Of a stretch of DNA of 64,000 nt, positions 1 to 13,278 are shown piece by piece. The notes beneath the pieces were generated by a model, which saw only the letters and a list, made by a program, of their open reading frames with translations, was not told where the DNA came from and did not search any database. Numbering within the stretch: the stretch's first letter is position 1; every line of letters starts with the position of its first letter. The stretch is from Paraspadella gotoi (Eukaryota; Chaetognatha): NCBI GenBank assembly GCA_051294375.1, contig CM119264.1:4241392-4305391 (forward strand). Reading direction: 5' to 3'. A program made the translations under genes and the position numbers.

Positions 1-2030
1 TGCGGCGGCAGCGGCGTGCGGCCGGCGGGCTCCTGCCATTTCGCACCAGAGCACTTTGGCATTTGAACCTCATTCGCTTTTCCCGGAAATCGAGTGTAGG
101 AGCAGAGGATGAGAGGAGCTTATGCAATAGACGGAGAGACAAGGAATGATAGGAGCCAAACGACGACGGGTCAGAGCGGACGAATTGAGCAATGAAAAAT
201 GATAGGAGCTGATGAATAGGGGAAGTGATGAACGATGGAATGAGAGCGAAAAAGGGAATGACGGAAGTCGATGATAGATGTTGTGATAGAGACGAGGAGA
301 GATGTGTGCAGTAGTGAGGAAAGAGAAGCACTGATGTATCGAGGAACGATAGCTCCTGCAGGAGCGAGTGTTGCTCGCTTCTTTATTACAATCGTTTATT
401 TTCAAAATCGTAAATATTGAATTAAAATTGTTCAATTGTTCACCGATATTTTTGATTGATTTTTTTTTTTCGAAACTCAATTCCCACACATTTTTTTTTT
501 TTGCCTTTTATTCGGTTAGATATTCGTCTAATTCCTTCTCGCTCCTTCTAATCCTTTGGCGGAAAAAAGGCAGAAAAAAAGGGACGGAGCAAACAACAAG
601 AGTGAGATGAGTGAAAGAAGACTTGATAGAGATGACGAGTATGGGAGCAGAGAGGAGAGAGAGATGATGGAGAGAGAGAGAGAGTGAGAGGATGAGAGAG
701 TGACGAGAGAGAGAGAGAGAGATGGGGGGAGAGAGAGAGAGAGAGGAGAGAGATTGGGTTGGCAGAGCAATTAGGCTTTAGAATTAATTTTTGCGTCTGG
801 CTCTGAGCGTGCGAGAGCCGTAGATGTTAGTAGGCGACACCTTTGCAAGCAACCGCTAGATCCGAAGAGATGAGAGGGAGAGAGAGAGAGAGACGGGAGA
901 GAATTTAAAACCTCCCCAGAATCCCGTGGCTTTAAACAAGGAAAATTCGGTTGGAAAACGCGTTTCTGAATTTTTTTTCTTTTTTTTTTTCATTTCGTTT
1001 TGAGTTGAGGATGAAAAAGGTTGACTTTTCGAAATGAGAATTTGAAGAAAGAGACCAAAAGAGATGAGATCGCAAAGTAAAGTGAAGATGATTAATACGA
1101 TGTCGTCTCCTAAGATGCCCGAGGCGGCGGGGAATTCACTCATCGGCTTTTTGGACCTCAGTGACCGCCTTCGCTAAGATATTCGGAGAATTAACTCGAG
1201 ACTCGGAGGCTGACGGAGTGAAGCGGTAAAAAGATTTTCGGGTCATGCCGCCACAAAAATCTTATAATTTTAAAAAGAGATTAAAAATCGTCGAGACAAG
1301 ATCATGGAAAGCTTGTCATAGCACCTCAAAAAAAAAGAAAAAAAGAAAAGCTCAAAATAATTAGATCTTGAGAAAGTTTAAATAAAAAGTTTTATTATAA
1401 AGTTAAGACGACCATGTTGAAGGAAAATGTTTTTGACCTAAAAACAAAAACAAACAAAAAATCTCAGTTTTCCGATTCTTCTTTTTTTCTTTTTTCTTTC
1501 TTCTTTTTTTTTCTTTCTTTCTTTCCTTTCCTTCTTTTTTTTCTCTTTCTTTTTTTTGGCTCCAGAAAGATTTTTTTTTCCTTTGGGTAACGAAATCCGA
1601 AATGGCGATACACAGAAGGGCATCGACAGGCTCTGACTCTGGCCGTGTTTTGTTTACATCCGGGACTTGTTTGTTTATTTCAAATTACTTTCTTGGCTGG
1701 TAATGAAACTTGGTTTATATCCGGGTTTATTTACTGAATTCTGTTTCAACTACAATTTCATTACATTTCATTCATTCATTCATTTCATTCATTTCATTCA
1801 ATTCATTCTTGTAGATTTCACTTTTTATTTCTAGTTTTTTCTCTAAATTCAAGAACATCCGGGTATCACGTTTATTTCATCTCCATCCGAATTTTTTTAC
1901 AACCACAAAAGGTGAAGCATGAAAAAGAATCCTTACGTCTTCGACCTGGAGAGCAGATTTAGCGACGCACAGCAACCGACACGGTGACGAAAGTTGTGAG
2001 AACAAAAGAGCAACCGGTGACATTTCCGGA
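1..2030. other. No gene seen; simple-sequence-rich DNA
   Basis: The stretch holds degenerate GA-rich sequence (610-760 and 880-895), polypyrimidine TTTCTTTC (1480-1560), ATTC-type repeats (1765-1810) and three (T)TACATCCGGG-like motifs at about 1655, 1712 and 1853. Open frames are low-complexity. Confidence 0.6.
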
Positions 2031-2195
<165 letters not shown>

Positions 2196-2247
2196 TCTGA
2201 CGGAATTTTTCTTTTATTTTCATTTATTTATTTTATATTTTTGCCAG

Positions 2248-2553
2248 TTCACCGACCGCGAGTGTCTCCTTGCCCTTCGCGTGAAGAGATCTCTATTCTC
2301 TTGGGCGCCAAAGTTAGAGCATTCATTGTCTCCGATTTCAAATCCTCTCGGCGCCGGAATCTCCGGCCGCCGCCGTCGAAACCGCCGCCGAGACCGCAAC
2401 TGCCGACAGTTGAATTCCAAATCTCTTTCTTCACCGGACCAACTCGATCGGCAATTTCGATTCTTAAGACGTATCACTGACATCACAGAACGCCGATCAC
2501 AGATCACAGATTCTCCAGAGACCAACATATTCTTGATCATGATCAATTGGTAA
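2248..2553 (+). other. GC-rich island with unassigned open frames
   Basis: A good acceptor (TTTTATATTTTTGCCAG) precedes a GC-rich stretch open for about 100 codons in one + frame (FTDRECLLALRVKRSLFSW...) and also open in another + frame and on the minus strand. I recognise no domain, and GCC/CGG triplet runs inflate the open frames. A UTR or coding exon is possible. Confidence 0.2.
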
Positions 2554-2678
2554 ACTCAAGTATCTCTGCCCTTTTATTGTTTCAGCAACCAAGCCTTCAA
2601 TGATTCTTGAGGAGTGGCAAAGTGTGGCGTCCAGATTTTGAGATCATTCGAGATCTGACCCAACGCTCTTAGCCAGGA

Positions 2679-2723
2679 TATATAATTATATATTATATTA
2701 TGTATTATATAATTATATATTAA
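2679..2723. repeat. AT-palindromic repeat
   Basis: A run of TATAATTATATATTATATTA-type sequence without G or C except one G, able to form hairpins. Confidence 0.7.
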
Positions 2724-2868
2724 TGAACTTGGATAATTTCTTTGGGAGAGAGAGACATTCTAACCGAAGGACTCCCTGCCCCCGGGGCTGCTAGGCCCAC
2801 TGCCCTTTTGCCCTCGAGGGGCCTGTCGTTGCCCCCGAGAGGCCTTTTGTCGCCTAGCGAGAAAGAGA

Positions 2869-3224
2869 NNNNNNNNNNNNNNNNNNNNNNNNNNNNNNNN
2901 NNNNNNNNNNNNNNNNNNNNNNNNNNNNNNNNNNNNNNNNNNNNNNNNNNNNNNNNNNNNNNNNNNNNNNNNNNNNNNNNNNNNNNNNNNNNNNNNNNNN
3001 NNNNNNNNNNNNNNNNNNNNNNNNNNNNNNNNNNNNNNNNNNNNNNNNNNNNNNNNNNNNNNNNNNNNNNNNNNNNNNNNNNNNNNNNNNNNNNNNNNNN
3101 NNNNNNNNNNNNNNNNNNNNNNNNNNNNNNNNNNNNNNNNNNNNNNNNNNNNNNNNNNNNNNNNNNNNNNNNNNNNNNNNNNNNNNNNNNNNNNNNNNNN
3201 NNNNNNNNNNNNNNNNNNNNNNNN
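2869..3224. other. Assembly gap, 356 N
   Basis: The gap is bordered by GA-rich sequence on both sides, so it probably hides a microsatellite. The left flank (2770-2860) is a GC-rich degenerate repeat of GCCC-TTTTG-CC-CGAGGGGCC. Confidence 0.9.
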
Positions 3225-3240
3225 AAAGAGAGAGATTGCA

Positions 3241-3272
<32 letters not shown>

Positions 3273-4402
3273 TCTCTCTCATCTTCTCTCTATCGGGTCC
3301 TCTCTCTCTCCTCTTCTGCTCTCTCTCTCTCATGCTTCTCTTCTCTCTTTCTTTCTCTTCTTTTCGAGTATTAGTTGGCCAAATTTTAAAATTTTCCTTC
3401 CTCAAAAAGATGTTGAGCCTCCTTTCCAATAGTCTCTCCCTCTCTCTTCTCTCCTCTCTTCTCTTCTCTCTCTCTCTCGTCTCTCTGTTCTTCTCTTATC
3501 CCTCCGTCCTCTCTCTTCTTCTCTCTCTTCTCGTCTCTCCATCATCTCGTCATCTCGTGCTCTCTTTCAAGAGAGAGTTTGTCCTCATTTCTATTTTGTT
3601 TCTTCTCTTTTCCCTTTTTTCTCCTTTTGTTTCGTTTCAATTTTGTCGTCCCAAATTTCCTTTCGTTTTCTTACTCATCGATTTTTGAAAAAAAATTTAA
3701 AGAAACACCAATTTTTTTGGCCAAAAAGAAAAAAAAGGAAAAGTCCATTTCCCTCTAAAGGGAAAATTTCTGTGGAGAAAGAGGAAAACTGTGGAGAGAA
3801 ACGAATCGCACGAATGACTGAAAAAGAAAAAATGCCGTAAGAAAAAAGTATCAAAATTCTGCAATTAAAAAAAAACCGAATGTACCGCAAAAAAATTTCA
3901 AGATAAACGAATGCCGAGAAATTTCCAATTTCAGGAAATTGTTCAACGCCTCGAATTGTTTTTTTTTTTTTTTTAAGTCTGGTTTTGTTTTGTTTTTGTT
4001 ATTTTTTTAGGGGGGAGGCGGAAAGTCGGGATGGATTTTATTATTTCCGGTGATATTCGATATTTGTTTCTTGATATATCGTATCAAAAAATACGGAGAT
4101 ACTTATTTATTATTTCGTTGTATAGCTCTAAACATTTATATTAAATTGAAATCTTACTAACGCAATAAAATTTAAAAAATGATAACAAACTTTCAAAACA
4201 TTTTTTTCCCTTTTTTTCTCTTTTTTCTTATTTTTTCCTCCCAAAATGAGGGCAGCTGGTGTCGCTGAAAATAAATATTTACATTCTGACGCCGATTGTA
4301 AACAAAAGATCATTCGTGGAACTCTGATAAGATGAATAAGCTAAAAAGATTAACGAGATGAGAGAGAGAGGAAAAGATGAAAGAAATGAGCAGATAGAAA
4401 AG

Positions 4403-4406
<4 letters not shown>
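3225..4406. other. No gene seen; CT-rich then AT-rich DNA
   Basis: Degenerate CT-rich sequence from 3240 to 3560 gives long Ser/Leu or Arg/Glu frames with no credible protein. The rest is AT-rich with homopolymer runs. Confidence 0.6.

Positions 4407-4475
<69 letters not shown>
4407..4475 (+). repeat. (GA)n microsatellite
   Basis: An uninterrupted GA repeat of about 69 bp. Confidence 0.95.
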
Positions 4476-4476
<1 letters not shown>

Positions 4477-6190
4477 GGCTCGGTGTTAGAACGATCAACA
4501 GAAGCAAGAAATGAGAAGGAAAAAGGTTCCGAGTTCAGATGGAACATACGAAAGGAGGAGAGGATATTTTCCTCTTCCTCCTCCTCCTCCTTCTTCCTCC
4601 TCCTCTTCATCGTCCTCTTCCTCCGCCACGTCTTTCGCTTCTCCATCCTCGTCCGGCCATCAGTGTTCTAACAAAGAATGGCTCTCTTCTCGTCCGTTCT
4701 CACTCATGTCGCTCATTCTCTCTATCTCATGCATCCTCTCTCTCTCATCTTTGACCTTTTCAGTCTTTCTCTTCTTCTCTCTCGCTCCTCCCTCTCTTCA
4801 GACTTCATCTCTCTCTGTCTTCTCATCTGCTCTCTTCTCTCGTTTTCATCTTCGTGGTGTTCCAATCGTCTCTCCTATCAATCTCTCTCATCTCTCTCTT
4901 CTCCTCTTCCAAGTATTTTATTTGCACTAAATCTTACGAATCATCCAATCTCCTCTGAAATTTTTCTTCTCTCTCTCTCTGTCAATCTAAAAAAAAAACA
5001 AGCATTAAGTTTTAATCTTATTTTACCCTCCGAATAACTCGTAGTAATAATCTTTAAAAGGATTAAATATTCTTCAAAATAGGTGATTACATTTTTCTTC
5101 ACAATGCTCCGAAATGCTCAAAATAATGCAAAAGAAAAACTCAAAATATTGTTTCAGTCAACTTCGCAAACCCATCGGGGTAGTTTGGTTTATTTCCTGA
5201 GAAATACAGATAATAAAAAAAAAATGTTAAATACATTATGCATACCTAATTTTTTTTTATCCGCGCGGGGGCGTGGATGGGAAACTAAGGGGGGGAGAAG
5301 ACGAGAGATGGGGGGGCGTTTAAGGAGAGAGAGAAAAGAAGGAGGAGGAGGAAGAGGAGGAGGAAGAGGAAGAGGAGGAGAACGGTTCTTAGAGTAGGAC
5401 AAAGTGGTAGAAAAAGAGGAGGAAGATATTGAACCTTCGTTGACGTAAAAGGTGATGGGAGGGAGGAAGAAGAGGAGGAAAAGAATGAGGAGGAGGAGGA
5501 TGAGGATGATTAAGGGAAAAGAGGAGAGTCTTAAGCCACGTTGAAGAAAGCGGAACCGCGGTGGCACCATAGAAAGCAATCAGTGAGTGCAGGACTTAAA
5601 TTCTCCGAAGGCTCGGGATTTTTTTTCCTGCTCTTCCTTTGGCTTAAGATTTAGTCTCTCCAGTTTTATTTTTCGAATCCAACAATTTCGAGGGGTTTTT
5701 TTTTTTCTCATCGGACATGGGAGATTATAACTTCGTGCAGTTATAAGTTATAAGTTCACCGCCACTACGCCCTACGGTAGGCTTCGCCGGGGATCTCATT
5801 CCCGGCATATCCCAGCCTCAATTCACGACGGGGATGAGAAAATGGCCAAAATTAAAGATTTTGAAAATATACAGTTGTAGGGAACAGTAGGAGAGTGCTG
5901 TGAGAACTGTCCCCTTATAGCCCGTTCTTACTGAGGTTTTTTTGTGACAAAGACTTATCTTAGACATCACATAGGCATCACATAGGTATCTATATTTTCC
6001 AGTCACAGACCCAATGAGCCACTTGCTCAGTTTTGCCCGGCGTAGCTTGCCATCGTTCCGATATCATTGCGTCATGTATTGTCTGATTTGTCATTGCAAC
6101 CGGGTCGCCCAAAGGCTTTCATATCCAAGACGTTGCTCAAGGTTCATTACCTCCCATCCTTGATCTAATACTTGTTTACAATCTCATCTT
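4476..6190. other. No gene seen; CT/GGA-rich and AT-rich DNA
   Basis: The stretch contains CTC/TTC triplet-rich sequence (4567-4640), a degenerate CT region (4690-4990) and GGA/GAA-rich sequence (5285-5530). At 5760-6060 is a more complex segment whose minus strand includes GTGGCTCATTGGG, like the A box of the SINE at 37.9 kb, but without a matching B box. Confidence 0.5.
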
Positions 6191-6194
6191 TGCG

Positions 6195-6418
6195 GGAGAA
6201 ATTCCCTCCAGATTCTTGCCGGATTCCTGCCCGATCTTTTAAAAATTCTCTTCCGAATTCTGTCCGATTCTTGCCCGATTTTTACCTGATTCTTGACGAA
6301 TATATTACCATTTACCAATTCTTACTATATTCTTTGCGAAATCTTTCCCGATTCTTTCCCGATTCTTGCCCGAATCTTTCCCGATTCTTTCCCGATTCTT
6401 GCCCGAATACCTCTCTAT
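6195..6418 (+). repeat. 11-bp minisatellite TTGCCCGATTC
   Basis: About twenty tandem diverged units of TT(C/G)CCCGATTC, the most regular at 6345-6410. Confidence 0.8.
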
Positions 6419-6611
6419 TCTAGACAGAGTCTGAGGGATAAAGAATCCGACCGCTGAATGCTGCGCCCTCGGGTTAATCTCCGCCCTTCCCGCCTTTTGT
6501 AAAAAGGAATCGACACGACGCAGTGGGGGATCGAGCTTCTCAAACGGGTCTTGCGTTTTGAGTGGAGTGGCTCAATTCGATTCTGAAAATATCAAGTAGT
6601 AGTATAAATGG

Positions 6612-6705
6612 TAAGTTGGTTCCTACTATGTTATTATCTTGTAATCGGAGGTGTTTTTAAACACCATTGCCTGTCCAAAGTCAGGAGGCAAGATAGCTTA
6701 TTTAA
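6612..6705 (+). repeat. Interspersed repeat, copy 1
   Basis: This copy shares CTATGTTATTATCTTGT and GGCAAGATAGCTTATTTA, in the same order and at similar spacing, with the reverse complement of 16028-16111. The middle has diverged. It is probably a SINE or MITE remnant; the family is not recognised. Confidence 0.6.
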
Positions 6706-6719
6706 TAATTGTATTTAAA

Positions 6720-7530
6720 GCATTCATGGTTATGCCGATTTCGTATTATATCAATGTTTATCAAGTCGTTTCCAAAAAGATGGAAAAAGTCTTCAAAGCT
6801 TTCCGCTAGAACTTTTCTTCGGATTCGAATTGTAATTCAATTTGTATCGACCCGAAATTAATTGGGGTTTAAATCTTCTCTTTACCTCCAAATTCCTCCC
6901 CCCCCCACACACACGGCCAACCCCGTTGTTTTGTGTGAGGCAGAAATTCAAGCGAACGTCCTTCCCGTCGCGAACGAGACTCAATGCGCACCTCGCGCGT
7001 GTCACTCTAATATGTAGTGTATACGTGTCACTGAAGCGGGTAGAGTATGCAATAGTACGCGTGCCATTAGATTGATTAAGTGTGCAACTGTACTAGATTT
7101 GAATAATGCTAAAATGTGACGCACTTTGATTAGCATAAAAAAATAAATAAATAAATAAAAAAAAAATGATAGTTATACTTACCGCAATTTTGCATGTACT
7201 TCTATGATTAAATTTCGAGATCTCATTGAAAACTCTAAAATTCTATCTTTAGGATCTAATTCATATCAAACACTTTCCTATCGTTTGCATGATGCTCTAC
7301 AGTGTGTTTTTTTTTTTCGATGACGTGTGACGCTAAACCCTGTATTCCTCTTGCGTGACGCTCAACTGCGTAGTAAGCGCGAGTAGCGTAAAGCAAAGGA
7401 TTTTGAGTCTCGGATGGATTTCGGGCCAAAGAGGCCACAGAGGCCAAGAGGCCAAAGGTGGCGTGCCCTCTCGAGATCCAAAGGAAAAAAATGGAATCAA
7501 TATCATCATCGTCGTCGTCGTCGACTGCAG

Positions 7531-7567
<37 letters not shown>

Positions 7568-8249
7568 NNNNNNNNNNNNNNNNNNNNNNNNNNNNNNNNN
7601 NNNNNNNNNNNNNNNNNNNNNNNNNNNNNNNNNNNNNNNNNNNNNNNNNNNNNNNNNNNNNNNNNNNNNNNNNNNNNNNNNNNNNNNNNNNNNNNNNNNN
7701 NNNNNNNNNNNNNNNNNNNNNNNNNNNNNNNNNNNNNNNNNNNNNNNNNNNNNNNNNNNNNNNNNNNNNNNNNNNNNNNNNNNNNNNNNNNNNNNNNNNN
7801 NNNNNNNNNNNNNNNNNNNNNNNNNNNCTCTCTCTCTAGATTTGGCGTGCGAAGTCAAAAATTGTTACAACATTAAGAGGCGGATAACGCGCACTGATCA
7901 AGAGGATGACATGTTTTAACAATTTCTAATAAAAATTAGATTTTTCTTTAATTGAAAATCTTGGGAAAAATATTTGTGATGATAAACTAGGGAACGATTG
8001 TAATTGTAATTGTAATTGTGATTGTACAGAAGCCCTTACGATTCCAAGTTTACGATAAGTTCAAAGATGGCGTCTCCCTCCGTCTCCATAGCGACGAAGT
8101 AAAAAAAGCGCCTTTTGTTTTAAAACATAATTCCGTCTCGCCACCGTTTTACGCTAACGAGATTTTTATTTATGGATTCCGACTCGGAAAGAGTAAATAA
8201 CCATCTGGAGACCGGCGATATAATTTATCTTCTCCATCTTTTCCCTCCC

Positions 8250-8257
<8 letters not shown>
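6720..8257. other. No gene seen; includes triplet repeat and 260-N gap
   Basis: (ATAA)n lies at 7138-7162. GAGGCCA repeats lie at 7428-7455, and GTC then GCG triplet repeats at 7507-7567 run into an N gap (7568-7827) that probably holds the rest of the array. Nothing else is supported. Confidence 0.5.
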
Positions 8258-8300
<43 letters not shown>

Positions 8301-8466
8301 CCTCTCTCTCTCTCTCTCTCTCTCTCCCCTCTCTCTCTCTCCCCTTTTCTTTCGCATTGATCACGAAAACCTTTTAAAACGCGGAGAAAACAATTCTCTC
8401 GCTCGTCGTGTTGAAATTGATATGAAGAGCAAAAGAGGGATTTAATGTAAAAGAGGAAGAAGTGGG

Positions 8467-8503
<37 letters not shown>

Positions 8504-8507
8504 AGAG

Positions 8508-8552
<45 letters not shown>
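8258..8552. repeat. Inverted pair of (CT)n and (GA)n tracts
   Basis: CT repeats at 8258-8341 are followed, after a spacer of about 130 bp, by GA repeats at 8470-8552. The two arms are complementary and could pair into a long hairpin. Confidence 0.85.
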
Positions 8553-8558
<6 letters not shown>

Positions 8559-9550
8559 AGAGAGACATATAAAGAGCACTTTGCAATTATTGTCTTCTTT
8601 ATGGACGAAAATGTCCAAAGGAGGAAAGACGTTTTTCTTTTTTCTCTCTTCGCATTTAACGAGAATCCGAATTAACTCCGAGAAAAAGTAAGAAAAAAAA
8701 TATATTCGGAATTGATATTTTATAGTATTTATTTATTTCTTTTTATCGCCTCGGCTGCCGAAATAATTTCTTTGGTTTACTGTTATTCATATTTATATTT
8801 AATTTTCTATAATTTATCCAATTTATTTTTTCAAATATAAGTCTATGTCAAATACAGGAAAAAAATATTTTTAAAGTGAAATCAATTTTAATCCATTTTA
8901 ATAATACCCAAATTTTGATCTTAAATCTTAGTCTGTTCCAAAAAGAAAAAAAAGTTGTAGGCCAAAAGGTAAGGTGAAGCGATGCGAGGTTGATCTCGGT
9001 GAATGAAATACAAATAAGCAGAAGTAAGTTTATAAAATTCTTTCACCAATTTAAGTCAAGTAACAAATATTAATATTCATTTTTCTCTTGAATCGAAGTC
9101 TTGAATATAAAAATATCACCTATCTTATGTCACCCGGAGTCACCGAGTTGTGATTATCAAGTGGCACGCCCCGCCGTCGCCCCGGTTTAATCTGTGTCAC
9201 AAGTTTTTACCCTTAAAAGGACGGTCTGAGTCCGTTTCACTCTCGCTGCATCTGTTTAGCCAGCAGGTGCATACAGAATTCCCAGTTTGTTTTCCACATG
9301 TTTAATCGAGGGCCCTTCTTTTAGGGACTTGAATTCCTGACTTGCAGGCGATTAAAAAAACGAAGTTCTTGTTGTTGTTTTTGAGGTTTATATCGTTGTA
9401 AGTTGTGATGAAGAGAGCTGGGTTTTTGTTTCGATTCAAAACTACTGCTTCTCACTAAATGCTACTTTCGTCTTTTTCCAACTTACAATTTTTTTGATGT
9501 CATTTTCCTTCGTTCACAATTTTTACTCCTACCTTCGTTCCTTTTATTTC
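8553..9550. other. No gene seen
   Basis: AT-rich sequence. A somewhat GC-richer segment at 9125-9330 (CACCCGGAGTCACCGAG...) has no open frame or recognised repeat structure. Confidence 0.5.
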
Positions 9551-9656
<106 letters not shown>

Positions 9657-9699
9657 GCCCAACCCTTTTCTCCCCCCTCCTATCAGTCACTCCAGCAAT

Positions 9700-9984
9700 C
9701 ACCCGGCCTCGTAATCCCGAACCAACAAAATCTAAATTGCGACATCAAACTATGCGAAGGCGTCGAACGACGCAGTTTACGGGGAAACGTCTCCCGCCGC
9801 AGCGTCTGCTCCTTTTTGCTGCGGCTGCTGCGGCGACGATCTTCAGCATCGGCATTCCACGTTTACGACGCCGTAAAAGAGTTTTTCTCTCTCGGTTCCG
9901 TTTTCGGCGTTTAAATTCGGCGGAAGAGAATCTTTTGCCGTTAGAGGGCGAAGAAGACGTCGGTTTAATAACGTGGCTGGTCGG
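9700..9984. other. GC-rich island with unassigned open frames on both strands
   Basis: The + frame from ATG 9751 gives a basic start, an Ala-rich hydrophobic stretch (RLLLFAAAAAATIFSIGIP), more basic sequence and an acidic end. The minus frame is equally open. No family is recognised and no clear splice sites bracket it, so coding status is uncertain. Confidence 0.2.
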
Positions 9985-10045
9985 TCCATCAATCAATCAA
10001 TCGATCAATCAATCAATTAACCATTCAATCAATCAATCAATCTGG
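9985..10045 (+). repeat. (AATC)n microsatellite
   Basis: CAATCAATCAATCGATCAATC-type tetranucleotide repeat with a few substitutions. Confidence 0.9.
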
Positions 10046-10333
10046 ACCAGACACTCTCTCAATCAAACAACCAGTAATAAAGTCAGTTCATTCAGTCAAT
10101 ATTTCAGTTAGTCGACAACTGAACCACTGAGCTACTAGGAAAACAGCTCAGTCTGTCATTTAATTAAAATCGTTATTTATTTATAAAAATATTAAATTAA
10201 TTCAGTAAAACAAGAGAGCAACGACAAGAGGGAAACGATTTCTTCTCCACAAACGCCACAGCAAACGACCACATCTGGGCCTCATCCACAGCACCATCTC
10301 GCCGCCAACAATGAGACACCAACGGCTTCGACT

Positions 10334-10364
<31 letters not shown>

Positions 10365-11348
10365 AGCCGCCGCCGCAGCCGCAGCCGCTTTTTCTCACTC
10401 CTTCCTTCTGCCAACGATCTTTTTCTTTTTTTATTGTCGAAATGAAATCGACTCCTTTTTTTCCTTTTTTTGTTCCTTTTTTTGTGTTTTGTTCTTTTTT
10501 GTTCTTTTTTTTTCTCGCGCTCTCGAAAATTCTCGACTGAGATCGGATTCGAGAGCGAGACAGGTCCTATTCGAGAGGCGGTTTCCACTCGTAAATTACA
10601 GAGGGCGGATTTTTTTTTTCGTGAAACAAAAGGCGACGCGAAAATCGGTTTGGGGATGAGAAGAGAGAGGTTCATCAATGCTCCGCCCTCTTTCCCTCCG
10701 CTGAGTTTGTTCGACGAGAAAAAGAAAGAAATGGAAAAAGAAGAGGCAAAGAAAAAAAATGGAAAAAAAAAATGGAAAAGTAAAATCAGGTCAAAAAATG
10801 AATATATAAAATAAATTTTAAAAAATTTAAAAAGCTAAAAAAAACAAACAAAAAGAACTTAAAGGAATGAGTAATACGCATATAAGAAATCATTTCCTGA
10901 GTTTTTTACTCCCTTCATTGCCAATTTGAACAAGTTGTTAACAATTTCTTTCTCAGACGCGTCTTTAGTACTTAGTATTTCCGGGTTTTGCCTCACAATT
11001 CTTGCCTCAAAACATTTGCTGTTTCCAATTTTAAAATTTTAAAAGCGACTTCAGCTTTTTCTTCTTTTAACTTTTTCCTCTTACATAGATTTTTTCACTT
11101 TTTTCTTTTTCTTCTTTCAACTTTATTTTTCATCTTTTTCATCTTTCCTTTCATTGACCTCATTTCACGAGTTTCTTTTCCGATTTAAGTGAAACCTCAG
11201 ATTTACTTTCCTTCTTTTTTCACAAAACTCATTATCCACGGAGCAAATGGACAACGACAACCATCACGGTTCCAATCGCTCCTTCACACCACAAAACTCG
11301 CCCTATTCCCCTCACTCTTCCTCCCCTCACTCCTCCTCCCCTCATTTC
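10046..11348. other. No gene seen; (CCG)n tract
   Basis: A CCG triplet repeat lies at 10332-10385 within a GC-richer segment (10230-10690). Its minus frame is Arg-rich and driven by the triplets. The remainder is AT-rich with homopolymers, then CTCC repeats up to a gap at 11349-11539. Confidence 0.5.
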
Positions 11349-11539
11349 NNNNNNNNNNNNNNNNNNNNNNNNNNNNNNNNNNNNNNNNNNNNNNNNNNNN
11401 NNNNNNNNNNNNNNNNNNNNNNNNNNNNNNNNNNNNNNNNNNNNNNNNNNNNNNNNNNNNNNNNNNNNNNNNNNNNNNNNNNNNNNNNNNNNNNNNNNNN
11501 NNNNNNNNNNNNNNNNNNNNNNNNNNNNNNNNNNNNNNN

Positions 11540-12993
11540 CCTCCCCTCACCCCTCCTCCCCTCACTCCTCCTCCTCATCTTCTCTCCCTCCCCAAATCTC
11601 CTTCTCTTTTCCAAATCGAGTTTTCCAAAATTCCAAGGTCGAGCCCAAGTTTGCGGCGAAGAGAAAAAAAGAGGGGAGGGAGTGGCTGATGGTGAATGGT
11701 GATGGAGGTGAGTGGGGGAAAGTTGTGAACGAACGATTTGATGTTGCGAGAGGCGGAGGATGTCTGGTGGTAATCTTGTGAGCGGGAGTATAATAGTGGG
11801 ATCCGTGGTGATCGAGTAGCTTCCGTCAACTGTGTTGGGGGTGGAATTACAAGAGTGGTTTAGAGCGACTTTAGTGGGGGTTTCATGCATTCAAGGTTTA
11901 AGATGCAACGGATTCTTGAGAAGTTGATAGATTTTCAGATGGTAGCGTTTCTTTCCGCTCGATTGTATTAGAATGTGAGTAGGCGAGGGCAGCGTCTCGA
12001 ATAGAGAATCGGACGGGGGCGTTTAGTTTAAGAATGCAACGCATAGAGGTCTAGAGTAAGATACATTTTGTTTTTATCACTCTNNNNNNNNNNNNNNNNN
12101 NNNNNNNNNNNNNNNNNNNNNNNNNNNNNNNNNNNNNNNNNNNNNNNNNNNNNNNNNNNNNNNNNNNNNNNNNNNNNNNNNNNNNNNNNNNNNNNNNNNN
12201 NNNNNNNNNNNNNNNNNNNNNNNNNNNNNNNNNNNNNNNNNNNNNNNNNNNNNNNNNNNNNNNNNNNNNNNNNNNNNNNNNNNNNNNNNNNNNNNNNNNN
12301 NNNNNNNNNNNNNNNNNNNNNNNNNNNNNNNNNNNNNTTCATCCAAGCACTAACAACCCATTTTTCCTCGACCTTCGCGCCCGAGTTCTTCGGCCCTTAT
12401 GCAAGGGGAGGGAGGGAGGGACGAGGTTTTGAGCGGGGGGGAGTAACGGGGGGGCGGGGAATCTTGGCGCCGCGTTGCAAACGACGTGGGTGGGCCACGG
12501 CGATCCATGCATTCGCTCATGCAAAGGATTAGTTTCGACTGGGGCTAGAACCTAATACGTATGGGTTCGGAAGTTACTTTGCAGACGTCACTACTGGCCT
12601 TTGATAGTATGTTACAAACTCTTTTTAATTGACAATAACAATACAATACAATACATTTTACTCCAAAGGGGGCGGGATTGATCAACATTTGAATTGAGAC
12701 AATTGTCTTATTCAGCCAAAAAACAGACCGGATGTACTGTTTTCCGACTTTAGATAAACCCATGAGCGAGATTGGCGCACTGAATTAAAAGCCATTCATC
12801 GAGGCACTGCATTCATATATCATAAATTCGAGCACTACATTAAGGACCAGCATCCAGCGTCGACTCTCCCTCTATCCCCAACTCTCGATCAGCCGATAAG
12901 TTTCTTTCTCTCCTTCCTTCCCTTCGTCAGGAATGCGCGAGGACTCGTTCACCATCAGAATTCAATAAATCATTCTGACGAATGGACGCTGCG
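11540..12993. other. No gene seen; includes 254-N gap
   Basis: Pyrimidine-rich start, then G-rich complex sequence. N run at 12084-12337. The segment 12400-12500 is G-rich (GGGAGGGAGGG) without a supported gene. Confidence 0.45.
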
Positions 12994-13035
12994 CACGTTG
13001 TACACGTTGTACACGTTGTACACGTTGTACACGCA
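12994..13035 (+). repeat. 9-bp tandem repeat GTACACGTT
   Basis: Four to five perfect units of ACACGTTGT in a row, each with a TACACGTTGTA palindrome-like core. Confidence 0.9.
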
Positions 13036-13243
13036 ATACAGTCTACATCATCGTCGTTCCTAAGAGTCTGTCTAATCTCCCATCAATGACCAATCAGTCA
13101 ATCACTTTATAGGTTTTCGCTTCAGTTGTGCGAATTATACAAAGTATTAACCATAGCAACACCATTTTTTCATATTTTTTTTTCCACCAAGCTATCTTAC
13201 CCCAGTTTTTCTACTATTAACCCCAAACATAATCCCTGCTGTA

Positions 13244-13278
<35 letters not shown>

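Noticed and set aside
5760-6060. Second tRNA-type SINE on the minus strand
   Set aside because: GTGGCTCATTGGG resembles an A box, but no B box lies at the required distance and the rest does not match the 37.9-kb element.
7256-7858. Open frames spanning N gaps (here and at many other gaps)
   Set aside because: Unknown bases cannot support coding, and the flanking residues come from triplet repeats.
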